A model generated the notes under the pieces. It was not told the DNA's origin. It ran no database searches and saw nothing but the letters and a program-made list of their open reading frames with translations. Both the position numbers and the translations under genes were made by a program. A stretch of DNA of 64,000 nt, taken from assembly GCA_947650365.1 (NCBI GenBank), contig OX393557.1, positions 46,253,979-46,317,978 on the forward strand. The letters run 5' to 3'. The DNA is from Chamaelirium japonicum. Taxonomy: Eukaryota; Streptophyta; Magnoliopsida; Liliales; Melanthiaceae. Shown here piece by piece: positions 10,614-21,589 of this stretch (position 1 is its first letter; the number at the start of each line of letters is the position of its first letter).

Positions 10614-12467
10614 GTGCCAGAGACGTTAGAAGACCTGTCGGTAGTTGCCGATCGACCCGTGGGAGTCGGCGCGGCAACAGGACAGGAGGAGGACGAAGAA
10701 GAAGGCTGGAGGTTGTTCGTGGATGGCTCGTCATATGCGATCGGGAGTGGCGTGGGGGTAGTCCTCGTAACCCCCGACCACACGAAGCTTGAAAAGTCAG
10801 TGCGACTACTGTTCCCGATGACGAACAACGAAGCTAAGTACGAGGCGATGCTGGAAGGACTGGAGATGGCAGCAGCACTGGGGGTGACCAGCTTACAGGT
10901 CTACGGCGACTCCCAACTGGTGATCAATCAAATTACCGGTAGATACGAAGCCCGCGATGTAGGAATGCAAGCTTACCTGAAGCTAGCCCGGGAGTTGATT
11001 GCCAAGTTCGAGAACATAAACTTCCACCAGTTCTCTAGAGCAGAGAACAAGCAGGCGGATGCCCTTGCTAATCTAGCATCGATACTCGGAGAAGACGAAG
11101 AAAAAAGGGTCGTCATCGAGGTGCAAGTTGACCCCCGAACAGCCGGTCGCGCAGAAGATAGTCACCTGGCGGGGAGGACGCAAGCCATCGAAGCAGCCTA
11201 TACTATTGCAGTCGGGCTTGATTGGGTAGCCAATATAAAAAAGTACCTACTTGATGGGATACTACCGGAGGACGTCGATGATGCCCGAAGAACCAAAGCG
11301 CATGCATCGAGATACACCCTCATCGACGACGAGCTGTACAAGCGTTCGTTTGGCGGACCGTACCTCAGATGCCTCACGAAGGAGCAAACAACAGAAATCA
11401 TGAGGGAGATACATGAAGGGGGATGTGGGAATCACTCCGGAGGAAGAGCCCTAGCGCGGAAGATAAAGCTGCAGGGCTACTATTGGCCCACCATGGAAGC
11501 AGATGCGGGGGGGTATATGAAGAGGTGCCTGCAATGCCAAAAACATGCTCCCTCCATACACCAACCGGCAGAAGAGCTACACCCAATATCCAGCCCTTGG
11601 CCCTTCCAACAGTGGGGGTTGGATATTTTGGGCCCCTTCCCGATGTCGCCCAATCGAAGGAAGTTTCTCCTCGTCGCTACCGACTACTTCACCAAGTGGG
11701 TGGAGGCAATTCCGCTGCTCAAGATTGGAGAAGTTCAAGTAGGAAAGTTCTTATGGAGCAGCATCATCTGTCCATTCGGACTGCCGCGGGCTTTTGTTGC
11801 AGACAATGGGCGACAATTCGACACGGAATCAATTAAGAAGTTCTGCGCCAGTAACAACAGCAAGTTGTTCTTCTCTACACCGCGGTACCCTCAGAGCAAC
11901 GGGCAAGCAGAGTCGACGAATCACGCCATTCTGGACATACTGAAGACGAAGCTGGAGCAGAAGAAGGGTTTATGGGAAGAGGCTTTACCCGGAGTTCTAT
12001 GGGCCTACCGGATGATGCCGAAGCGATCGACGGGAGAGTCCCCGTTCAGCCTTACCTACAGCTCCGAAGTAGTCCTGCCAACGAAAACACTGGTCCCAAC
12101 ACAGCGAACAGTCGTAGCTGCTGACCCGGAGCTGAATGACGAACTCTTGCTTGATGGCCTAGACCTGCTGGAAGAGAAGAGGGAAAGAGCGAGAGCATGT
12201 TTAGCCAGTTATCATCGGGCCATCAAGAGGGCGTATGACCGCAAAGTTAGAAGGCGGATATTCAAACAAGGGGACCTGGTCATGTGGAAGGTCTTTGACA
12301 ATACCAAGGAGCTGGGAAGTGGCAAGCTGGGAGCTACCTGGGAAGGACCATACATCATCGATGGTATGGGAAAGAATGGAGCCTACCGCCTAAAGACTCA
12401 AGACGGCGATGCACTAGCAAGGCCATGGAATGCAACCAATCTGTGCAAGTTCTACCAGGGTAGCTAA
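10614..12467 (+). CDS. Tat-like RNase H and integrase portion of pol
   Basis: A 617-codon open stretch. RNase H (about 10700-11085) has FVDGSS, NNEAKYEAMLEGL, YGDSQLVINQ and ADALANLAS, the acidic catalytic set of the additional (archaeal-type) RNase H that marks Tat elements. Integrase follows: an HHCC zinc finger (HEGGCGNHSGG to CLQCQKH, about 11405-11540), a DDE core (WGLDILGPF near 11615, VADNGRQFD near 11795, then a Glu in NGQAEST near 11900) and a C-terminal domain to the TAG at 12465. RNase H removes the RNA template and integrase inserts the cDNA. This stretch is open, but the rest of the element is broken. Confidence 0.9.
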   Translation: MPETLEDLSVVADRPVGVGAATGQEEDEEEGWRLFVDGSSYAIGSGVGVVLVTPDHTKLEKSVRLLFPMTNNEAKYEAMLEGLEMAAALGVTSLQVYGDSQLVINQITGRYEARDVGMQAYLKLARELIAKFENINFHQFSRAENKQADALANLASILGEDEEKRVVIEVQVDPRTAGRAEDSHLAGRTQAIEAAYTIAVGLDWVANIKKYLLDGILPEDVDDARRTKAHASRYTLIDDELYKRSFGGPYLRCLTKEQTTEIMREIHEGGCGNHSGGRALARKIKLQGYYWPTMEADAGGYMKRCLQCQKHAPSIHQPAEELHPISSPWPFQQWGLDILGPFPMSPNRRKFLLVATDYFTKWVEAIPLLKIGEVQVGKFLWSSIICPFGLPRAFVADNGRQFDTESIKKFCASNNSKLFFSTPRYPQSNGQAESTNHAILDILKTKLEQKKGLWEEALPGVLWAYRMMPKRSTGESPFSLTYSSEVVLPTKTLVPTQRTVVAADPELNDELLLDGLDLLEEKRERARACLASYHRAIKRAYDRKVRRRIFKQGDLVMWKVFDNTKELGSGKLGATWEGPYIIDGMGKNGAYRLKTQDGDALARPWNATNLCKFYQGS

Positions 12468-12510
12468 ATGGGAGAGACGCTTGTAATTGTTTTGTAATTC
12501 CGGATCTATT

Positions 12511-12516
12511 CAATAA
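12511..12516 (+). terminator. Candidate poly(A) signal after Tat pol
   Basis: AATAAA about 45 bp downstream of the pol stop codon, followed by a T/G-rich stretch. It probably ends the sense transcript before the tandem repeats. Confidence 0.45.
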
Positions 12517-12575
12517 AGATGTATTTGCTCAGCGTTCTTGTTCATGCGTGGGGATAATGGCTAACTAATGCAATT

Positions 12576-13200
12576 AAACCAAGTGGTACATAACACTCCG
12601 AGCGAGTTCTACCACTTGGCCGATCGGTCAACAGGTCCCTGCGAAGGGCGTGACCGGCCGGTGAATACTTGAAAGATTGGTCAACAGACTCCGCTGGGGT
12701 ACGACCAGAAGAACAACCTAAACCAAGTGGTACATAACACTCCGAGCGAGTTCTACCACTTGGCCGACCGGTCAACAGGTCCCTGCAAAGGGCGTGACCG
12801 GCCGGTGAACACCTGGAAAGATCGATCGACAGACTCCGCTGGGGTACGACCAGTCGACCAACCTAAACCAAGTGGTACATAACACTCCGAGCGAGTTCTA
12901 CCACTTGGCCGATCGGTCAACAGGTCCCTGCGAAGGGCATGACCGGTCGGTGAACACCTGGGAAGATCGGTCGACAGACCCCGTTGGGGTACGACCAGGT
13001 GACCGACCTAAACCAAGTGATACATAACACTCCGAGCGAGTTCTACCACTTGGCCGACCGGTCAACAGGTACCTGCAAAGGGCGTGACCGATCGGTGAAC
13101 ACCTGGAACGATTTGGTCGACAGACCCCGTGGGGGTACGATCGATCGACCAACGCAAGCAAGGTAGGGTATATCACCCCCCGCGAGTGCTACCACCATGC
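12576..13200 (+). repeat. 145-bp tandem repeat in Tat 3' region, about 4.3 copies
   Basis: Units start at 12576, 12720, 12865 and 13010 with AAACCAAGTGGTACATAACA; a fifth, decayed unit follows from about 13155. Each unit holds an inverted repeat CCAAGTGGTA ... TACCACTTGG with a loop of about 24 bp, plus nested GACCGGTCAAC / GACCGGCCGGT motifs. No coding capacity. Tandem blocks in this position are common in Tat elements. Confidence 0.9.
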
Positions 13201-13728
13201 TAACAGGAGGGCCAGATTTTGGTCGCACGTCGTCAATATATAATTAAAGTACAAAGGTCAAAATTTTGATTGCACTTCACCGACGTGCAGTTAAAACGTG
13301 AAAGCTAAATTTTAACGACACGTCGTCGGCGCGTACTTAAGATGCAAGATCGATAAGAAAAAAATTACAACCATAGCATTCAGATGAATCACATTGAAGG
13401 TCCCAATACAAGCGAGAATGCAATTTTATTACATCATATGATAGCAAGCGAGAGGGATCAGTCATCTGCGCGAGCCTTCCACTCCCCCGGCGGGAGCTTA
13501 CTGCAGCTTACGAGCTAGCAGTGCTGAAGGCCTCCCTTGACCAAGTAGTCGAGTCGGAGAGGGCAGCTCTTGCTCGGTTGCACGAGACCCTTAACCGAGA
13601 GTGTCAGACAGCTCTCGAAGAGTAAGCAGAGGGGTGGCGCAAGACCTGACGACGGGGAGCTTCGGAAACAACTATCGCCAGTCGTCGTCGTTGTGAGTCA
13701 CCCTCCTAATCAGCTTGTCCAAGTCCTT
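13201..13728. other. Tat interior between tandem repeat and copia insertion
   Basis: Mostly non-coding. A minus-strand AATAAAA at 13424-13430 would suit the end of the antisense transcript of the Tat element. On the plus strand about 13440-13626 is open and encodes a short coiled-coil-like peptide (ELAVLKASLDQVVE, ERAALARLHETL). I cannot tell whether this is real or a shadow of the antisense gene, whose continuation should pass through here. Confidence 0.45.
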
Positions 13729-13733
13729 CTCGA

Positions 13734-15867
13734 TGTTAGGATTGATGTGTTCTAAGCTTGTAAAACTTTATGTTTTGGTCTAATAAAGATTGATAGTTAT
13801 TATTATATGAGATGCATATAGGTGCGTAACATAGTTACGTGTTCTTTTAAGAACAGAGAGCCATGGTTATATGGTAGTCCACTGAGTTGAATACTGAGTG
13901 GATTGGTCCCATATAATCTAAATCAGTTCGCAGCTATGATCAGGTTGGTCGTCTCATCATGTTAAGCTGTTGGCGATGACAGTTCATGGGATGTCTTCAC
14001 CATGGTCATCACCAGGCACAGTGTCTGTGGCTGAACGGAACTAACACGGTGTACAGATCAGTGAGCAGACACTAGTACACTAAGCCGTGTTTCTGCTTAG
14101 GGTAAAACGATCCTAAACCCTGAGGAACCACGTCTGATGGACTAACCAGTTGTGTGGTGCTTTGGTGCACCAATGTGTGAGGATCCGTATGCAGTGATCC
14201 AAAACCACGGTGTACTGGGTTACCCGGCTGGCGTTGCATTAGCGTGTCACTCCTGCAGGCCATCCACACCCCTGAAGGGAGGTGCGTTCCTTGGTGTGAC
14301 TTACACTGTACCAAACCCAGGCCTGGTGGTCACTAGTTTGACTGTTGACCGGGTTCGATTACTCGACGGGGTAATCAGAGGTACGATGTATAGGTCAACC
14401 TGGAAGGAACCAAGTCATATGATCATTCGAGTCTGACGGTAGTCTCCACCGCTCGAAGTGAATCATGGCATCAAGTGGAGGGACAGCGGGTTTACCACTA
14501 CTAAGCGGAGAGCAGGGGTATGATGGAGAACATAGTAAGTCTGGGTGAATTGGAGTGCAGCCTGCGTCGCACTCTGGGTGGCTACGCAGGTTAACTCGAG
14601 CTCAGAGGATCAATGGTACACTCGGGTAGTGTGTCGATCGAGCTTAAGTTGGAAGCCATGAACCCCGGTCCCTGATGGTTCCACCTTATCAACATTATGT
14701 ACGGTTCTTGAACCATCTCCTCGGAACACCATTAGCATTAAGAGGAAGAAAGAAGTATACGCTCCGTGTGTGCTTGGCACTAGAGAACGGTAGATGCGTA
14801 ACTACATAAGAGTACTAAGGGTTATGCCCGAGACTAGTACAGAGTCGCATGTAGTAATCCCTAGCCATAAGTGAACTTCGCTGCATAGGTGCGATGCACC
14901 GGGGTATGTTGCGAGTTGACTAGTTGACTTTGCTAGAGGCACCCTTCGGTGGCCTCAGTTAATAGTGAGTAACTAGTAGAAATCACTTAAGTAATGGCCG
15001 CTAGGTATCGCACGCTAGAAATGGTCAAAATGAGGCGTCTGGGCGTTTTGGTAAAAACCTCACTCTGCCGGACCTCACTGTTGGCCGACCCTAGCAGTGG
15101 GAGACCTTGCTAGGGCCGGACCTATGTTGTAGGGATGAGAATCCCTCATCTATAGGGGCCGGCCATATGATAGGGATATGGCTTAGAATCGGTTAAGATC
15201 GAGCCCTAAAAAGTGGGAAAATGGATAAATACAAGGAGAGATAAAAAGGAGATAATGGAGAGATAATTGTGGGAGGTCTTTATCCCCTTGGATCCTTATC
15301 CAAGGGGGTAGGCCGGCCCTATATAAAGGGCTATATGGGGCCGGCCATCATGATGCAAAAACCGAACCCCCCTCCCCTCTCATCTCTCTAGTTCTCTTCC
15401 GAATCCATCTCCCGTTTCCCGCTTGCAACTTCGTCTTCCTCGCGTGGAGTTCTGAAGAAGGAGAAGGGTCGTTCTTCGAAGGCACTCAGAGATCCGAGAG
15501 CAACGTTCCGTGCATTGTGTGAGATCTGGTGAATAAGAAGGCAACGTCTCCAATCGTACCATCGGTATCTTTGCGAACGATCTTCCGTCTCCCTCGACAA
15601 AGAAGACAATTCTCCGCGTTTAAAAGATATGTACGAAAGGTATGTGTAATCTAACATGTAGATCTAGCGAGTATTATGATTTGCATGCATGCTAGTTAAT
15701 CATCATGCTAGATTGCCGTTAGGGTTTTTGATTCACGTGCATACACATGCACACATATATAGATTAGTTTCTATGAAAGTTTAAATCGTGTAACGTGCAC
15801 CATGAACGGTCTTTCGACAGCAAAATCGTTTCCGCTGTGAGCCTCTGCCATGGATTAATTTCCAACA
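13734..15867 (+). repeat. 5' LTR of the nested copia element
   Basis: TGTTAGGATTGATG ... TTTCCAACA, 2134 bp. A TATATAAAG motif near 15322 is the likely promoter of the element RNA. The end is directly followed by ATTGGTATCAGAGC. Confidence 0.93.
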
Positions 15868-17613
15868 ATTGGTATCAGAGCTGCATTAGTGGTGTGCGTT
15901 TCACGTTTTTTCATAAAACCAACATGTGTGCGCATGATGAATGCGTGAAATCATCGGGGTTCTTATGCTAAGATCATGCATATGTATAGATTGTGCTTGT
16001 TCTATTAATCATTCTTGCAGGGCGCCACTATATATAATCTAGATATGTGTTTGTGCTTGCTACCGGGGGTCGAACCCCGAGTTAGCAATTGTCTGGATTT
16101 GCTTTTTGTGTGTGGATATATAATTGAGCCGTAGATTGGGCGAGTGATGGGGGTTGACCATCCTCGGTTCCCATGGCCTTTTTTCTAGGTGTGTTTTTTT
16201 TCTTTCTAGGAAATTGTGTACGAGCGAGCACTTGCTCGAAGCGTACTAGATTTTTTCGGTTACAGATTGAGAAGAAAGATGTGCCAAAGAAATCCACCAT
16301 CGGGAGCGGAAGCGAAACCCTGGAGGATGAAGACGATCCGGCAAAGTGTTCACGAGCGCGACGGAGGAGCCGGACCGAGGAACCTTGCGAAGAAAGCTAG
16401 AGGCCTGCGCTGTGCTAATTAGGATCAGGGGTCGGACCCTGAACTTAATTCAGTTTTAATGGTTGCTTTCTTTATTAGTTCTTTATGTTTCATATCGAAC
16501 CCCGATGAGATAATGTGATTATCAGTTTTCAGAGGGATGCCTTTCCCCTCCGGTCCAAGCGACTGTTTGAGGATAGGATCTCGCTAGATGACGCCTATTA
16601 TTTAGTTGACTTTTGATGTTAGTGGGATCCCATCACATATAGTTATGCCACCATTAGGTTAGCACCCGACTAGTCAGGTGTGCCTATTTGGCCAGCATCA
16701 AAATCAAAGATAAGATGGAGATCCATTGAACATCAATTGTCAAATTTATAAGCGAGGCGCCATGACTAGTGGGAGTCCTTTCTAGTGAGTCAGACTCTAG
16801 GATTAGCTCCAGAGCATTAGCGTGATAACTAATTTTGTAGAGCATCGATATTCTCGGAATATGTAATGTGACCCTTGAATGGAGAAATCCACTTGAGGCA
16901 GGGACTATGATATTTCGAGAATGATTAATGCTAGGCGAAGGGCTTGAACGCTAGTGGGAGCATGGTGTGACCAGGGTCTAGTATATAGGAGGTCGCTACC
17001 TTTGCATTAGCATAAATTCATACTCGCAAATTAATCCTCATATATAATAAGGGATGCAAGAGAGGACTCTTTTGAGATCCCCTGGCCTCCACGGCCAATC
17101 GCTTCGTGTTAGGGTGGAGAGGCATAACTCAACATCCCCTAGGATGGGGGCTATGTCAATCCATGCCAAATCACTTAGTGATCTCTCTTTAGATATGGTA
17201 ATTACGGGGTGAGGAGAGAAGGGCTTTTCATCCCACTCTAGTGGGGGCCGCATGAACTCCCGTGTCGTATTTACCTAGGCTCGTGGGTAAGCATCCAAAG
17301 TACACGTGAGGCATTCGTTGCTCAGACAATGGAGATCACGTGGTACTGGCCGAAAGATAACCATGGTCCATCAAAGCCCTTAGTTGGCAGATTTGGATAG
17401 GGTCAAGGAAAAGGCCCGTGTAAGCGGATTGATGCTGTATGATGCCCCCTAGGGCAGGTACAGTCGATTCCGAGATCTTACATATATGGTTAATTAATCC
17501 ATGGAAATGGCTTCGCTTGAGGGTAGCGTTGACATATGGATATAATTAGCTTGTTTTAAAAAACCATAAAATAAGTTTTCATGCATTCTCATTATTCAAT
17601 CTTTTATTTTCAG
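15868..17613 (+). other. Non-coding leader of the nested copia element
   Basis: About 1.75 kb between the 5' LTR and gag with no domain-bearing reading frame. The gag ATG at 17614 is directly preceded by a pyrimidine-rich TTTTATTTTCAG, which resembles a splice acceptor. A long, possibly spliced leader is inference. Confidence 0.6.
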
Positions 17614-20600
17614 ATGACTAAATTAGACCCCCTGTCCGCTATCCTAAATGACCACAACCTTACCGGTCCCAACTATGAGGACTGGAAGTGCAACCTGTAC
17701 CTGGTCTTAAGGATAGGTAAACATATGACAGCCCTGAATGACCCTGAGCCAGATTTACCAGGACCCGATGCCATAGAGGCATAGTTAAAGGGTTTCACTG
17801 ACTAGAAGGAATCTAATAAAATATGTAAATGCTATATAATAGCATCCTTGCAAACAACTCTGCAGAAGCAAGTTGAGGAGATGCCCGACGCTTCTGACAT
17901 GATGTTGTATCTGAAGGAGATGTTTGAAGGTCACAATCACGTTACGCGATACCTTACCATCAAGAAACTCGTCGGCACAAAGATGTCCAATGGGACGCTG
18001 GTTCGGAAACACATGATGAAAATGTTTGGGTTCCAGAACGAACTAGCGACCATGGACATTGTGCTAGAAGGTGAGGTGATGACAGATATCTTTCTCTCGT
18101 CACTGTCTGGAGCCTTTGAAGGCTTTGTCACTAACTTTAATTTGAATAAGTTGGCTATGACAAATGCATAGCTTCTGGGAGCTCTCCAGGTAGCTGAGGA
18201 TGGCTTCAAGCAGAAGGGCAAAGCACTTCACGTGCAACGCAGATCCTTCAAGAAGCCTGGTAAACCTCAAGGCAAGAAACATAAAAAGAAACCTAAGTCA
18301 GCGCCTATGCAGGACTCTGCTGGGGCCTCTGGGTCTGGAGAATCAAAGAAACCGGGCATGAAGTGCTTCCGGTGTGGCCAGAAGGGTAATTGGAAGAAGG
18401 ACTGCAAGAAGCCTCAGAATACTGGTGAAGGTAATCTACAACTCTTAGTTGTTGAGTCATTTCTTTCAAGTAATAGTACTTTTGCTAGTTGGATTGTGGA
18501 TTCTGGATCCACTAACCATGTCTGTAACTCTCTTTAGGGGTTTCGGGAAAGCAGAAGATTGCTTGATGGAGAGGTAACCTTGAGCATGGGAACTGAGGCC
18601 GTGGCTGCTGCTGAAGCTATTGGAGACGTTAATCTTAGTTTTTCGAATAATAAAACTTTGACTCTTAGAGATGTCTTTTATGTACTGTCCTTGAGACGTA
18701 ACTTAATTTCTGTTTCTTCTTTAGTTAATGAAGGTTATTCAGTTTATTTTGATGCTTCTGGTGTGTCGTTTAAGCTGAATGGAACTTTTATAATAAGAGG
18801 AATGATTCAGAATCGTCTCTATGTTGTCAGTCCTAAATTTGAAAAGGATAACATAATAACTTCAGCATTTAATGTTAATTCATCTAAGCGTAAGAAACCT
18901 TCGAAAAATTTAACCCAACTGTGGCACTTACGACTTGGGCATATTGGCTTAGACATGATCCATAGGATGGTGAAGGTCGGGCTTCTGGAAACAGATCCTA
19001 TGGAGATCCTTCCCACCTGTGAATCCTGCCTGGAAGGCAAGATGACCAAGAGGGCCTTTAAAGGCAAAGGAGTAAGAGCTACTGAGGTATTGGAGTTAAT
19101 CCATTCAGATGTGTATGGACCCATGAGCGTCAAGGCGATAGGAGTCCATGAGTACTTCATCACTTTTACTGATGATTACTCAAGATATGGTTACATTTAC
19201 CTGATGCAACGGAAGTCGGAATCGTTTGACATGTTCAAAGAGTTCAGGGCTGAAGTAGAAAAGTAGACAGGTAAATGTATAAAAACCCTTCGATCTGATC
19301 GAGAATGTGAGTACCTATCTGACGAGTTCCTAGGGTATCTGGTGGAGCATGGGATAACATCCCAGTTAACTCCAAGAACCCCACAACAGAATGGAGTTTC
19401 CGAGAGAAGGAATCGAACCTTATTGGACATGGTTCACAGCATGATGAGTTACGCCAGTTTACCAATGACCTTTTGGGGATATGCCCTACAAACAACAGTT
19501 TATATTCTGAACCACGTTCCATCTAAGTTAGTACCTCAGACCCTTAGAGAGCTGTGGTCAAGGAACAAACCAAAACTACAGCATTTCAGAATATGGGGAT
19601 GTCTTGCACATGTACGGAAGGATAAGAGGGATAAGATGGAACTGAAGTCCAAAGTATGTTTGTTTGTAGGGTATTCTAAGGAGACCAAAGGTGGTCTATT
19701 TTATGATCCTGAGGAAAAGAAGGTGATCGTTTCTACGAACGCCTATTTCCTAGAACGGGATTATATTATGGACAACAAACCTACTAGTAAGGTAGTTTTG
19801 GATGAGCTACTAGGTACTAGATCAGAGAGCGCATCCGAATGCATAGTAGGAGCTGACATTACAGATACTAATATACCGGATATTGTAGAATCTATTAATC
19901 CTGTAACACAACCACCACCTCGTTGCAGTGGAAGAAACATCAGAGCTCCTGATAGATACTATGGAGAAACCTTATTGGTTGATCCAGAGGGTCAGGAGGA
20001 TGACCCACTGAGCTACGATGAGGCAGTGGGAGCTTCTGACAGCTCTGACTAGCAAAAGGCTATGGAGGCAGAAATTGCATCAATGTCCCATAACGCTGTC
20101 TGGACTCTTGTTACACCATCATCCAATATTAAACCTATTGGGGGTAAGTGGGTGTATAAGAAGAAGATAGGATCCGATGGTACAATTGAGACTTATAAAG
20201 CTAGATTAGTTGCCAAGGGTTATACCCAAAGAGAAGGAATCGACGTTGACGAAACCTTCTCGCCGGTAGCTATGATAAAGTCTATTCGGATCCTACTATC
20301 CATTGCAGCCCATTACAACTGGAAGATCTGGCAAATGGATGTCAAGACAGCATTCCTCAATAAAAATTTGGAAGAAGACATTTATATGATGCAACCACCA
20401 GGTTTTGAGTCAGAGGGTCAGGAACATCTAGTTTGCAAGTTGCAGAAGTCCATTTATGGACTAAAGCAAGCATCTAGAAGTTGGAACATCTGTTTTGATC
20501 AGGCAATACAGTCATATGGATTTACTCAAAACGAGGATGAACCATGTGTATACAAAAGGAGTGATAAGACTACAGTGATATATTTGATACTTTACGTAGA

Positions 20601-21540
20601 CGATATTCTACTCATTGGGAATGATGTTGGAACATTGTCAACGGTAAAGGTCTGGTTGTCAACACAGTTCGATATGAAAGATCTAGGTGAAGCGAGTTAT
20701 GTTTTGGGGATCAAGGTAACACGTGATCGCCAGAACAGGATTCTCTCGCTGTCACAGGCCGCGTATATAGATAAGGTTATGGCTAGGTTTGACATGCAAA
20801 ACTCCAAGAAGGGTTTTGTGCCATTTAAACATGGCATAAAACTATCTAAGGATCAATGTCCTAAGACACCTGAGGAGAGAGCAGAAATACAGAAGATACC
20901 TTATGCTTCGGCATTAGGTAGTCTGATGTATGCTATGCATTGTACAAGGCCAGATATCTGTTTCGTAGTAGGCATGATGGGTCGGTTTCAGTCGAATCTG
21001 GGTCCAGATCACTGGACAGCTGTGAAGTGTATACTCAAGTACCTTCGTAGAACAAGGGACTATGAGTTGGTTTACACTGCACAAGAACTGACGCTGATTG
21101 GATACACAGATTCTGACTTTATGTAAGATTTGGAATCCAGAAAGTCGACATCAGGTTTTGTATTTATGTTAGGAAGAGCAGCGGTTAGTTGGCAGAGTGT
21201 GAAGCAGAAATGCATCGTAGACTCTACCATAGAGGCTGAATACGTTGCAGCGTGCGAGGCAGCCAAAGAGGCGGTATGGCTCAAGAAATTCCTTACGGAT
21301 TTGGGGTGTGTACCAGAGGCCCAGTTACCTATTGTGCTTTACTGCGACAATAGTGGGGCGGTAGCACAAGCAAAGGAGCCAAGACATCACCAAAAGGGGA
21401 AGCACATCGAGCGCAAGTTCCACTTGATTCGGCAGTTTCAAAAGCAAGGGCGAGTAGCGGTGACACAGATTGCTTCTACAGATAATGTTGCTGATCCTTT
21501 CACAAAGGCAATACCTACCAAGGCATTCGAGCGACATGTG
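17614..21540 (+). pseudogene. Gag-pol of the nested copia element
   Basis: Gag starts MTKLDPLSAILNDHNLTG and ends with a CCHC-type knuckle near 18364-18405. The protease signature WIVDSGSTNHV is near 18490. The gag-pre-integrase motif LWHLRLGHIGLDMI is near 18920, and the integrase core runs about 19090-19700 (HSDVYGPM, PRTPQQNGVSERRN). Reverse transcriptase occupies 20130-20870 (KWVYKKKIG, LYVDDILLIGN catalytic motif near 20595). RNase H runs 21050-21540 (YTDSDF, EAEYVAA, ADPFTKA). Together these copy the element RNA and insert it. The frame is not continuous, so this is a fossil. Confidence 0.9.
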
Positions 21541-21589
21541 ACGCGATGGGAGTCAAAACTATTTTGTTATGCTAGACCAAGTGGGAGAT

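Noticed and set aside
10424-10828. A 134-residue minus-strand Ser/Thr-rich frame
   Set aside because: Antisense shadow of the Tat RNase H region, with no domain and no promoter signals.
15870-15881. tRNA gene fragments at TGGTATCAGAGC sites (also 39301, 47435, 57199)
   Set aside because: These are primer-binding sites complementary to initiator tRNA-Met, located directly after LTRs, not tRNA genes.
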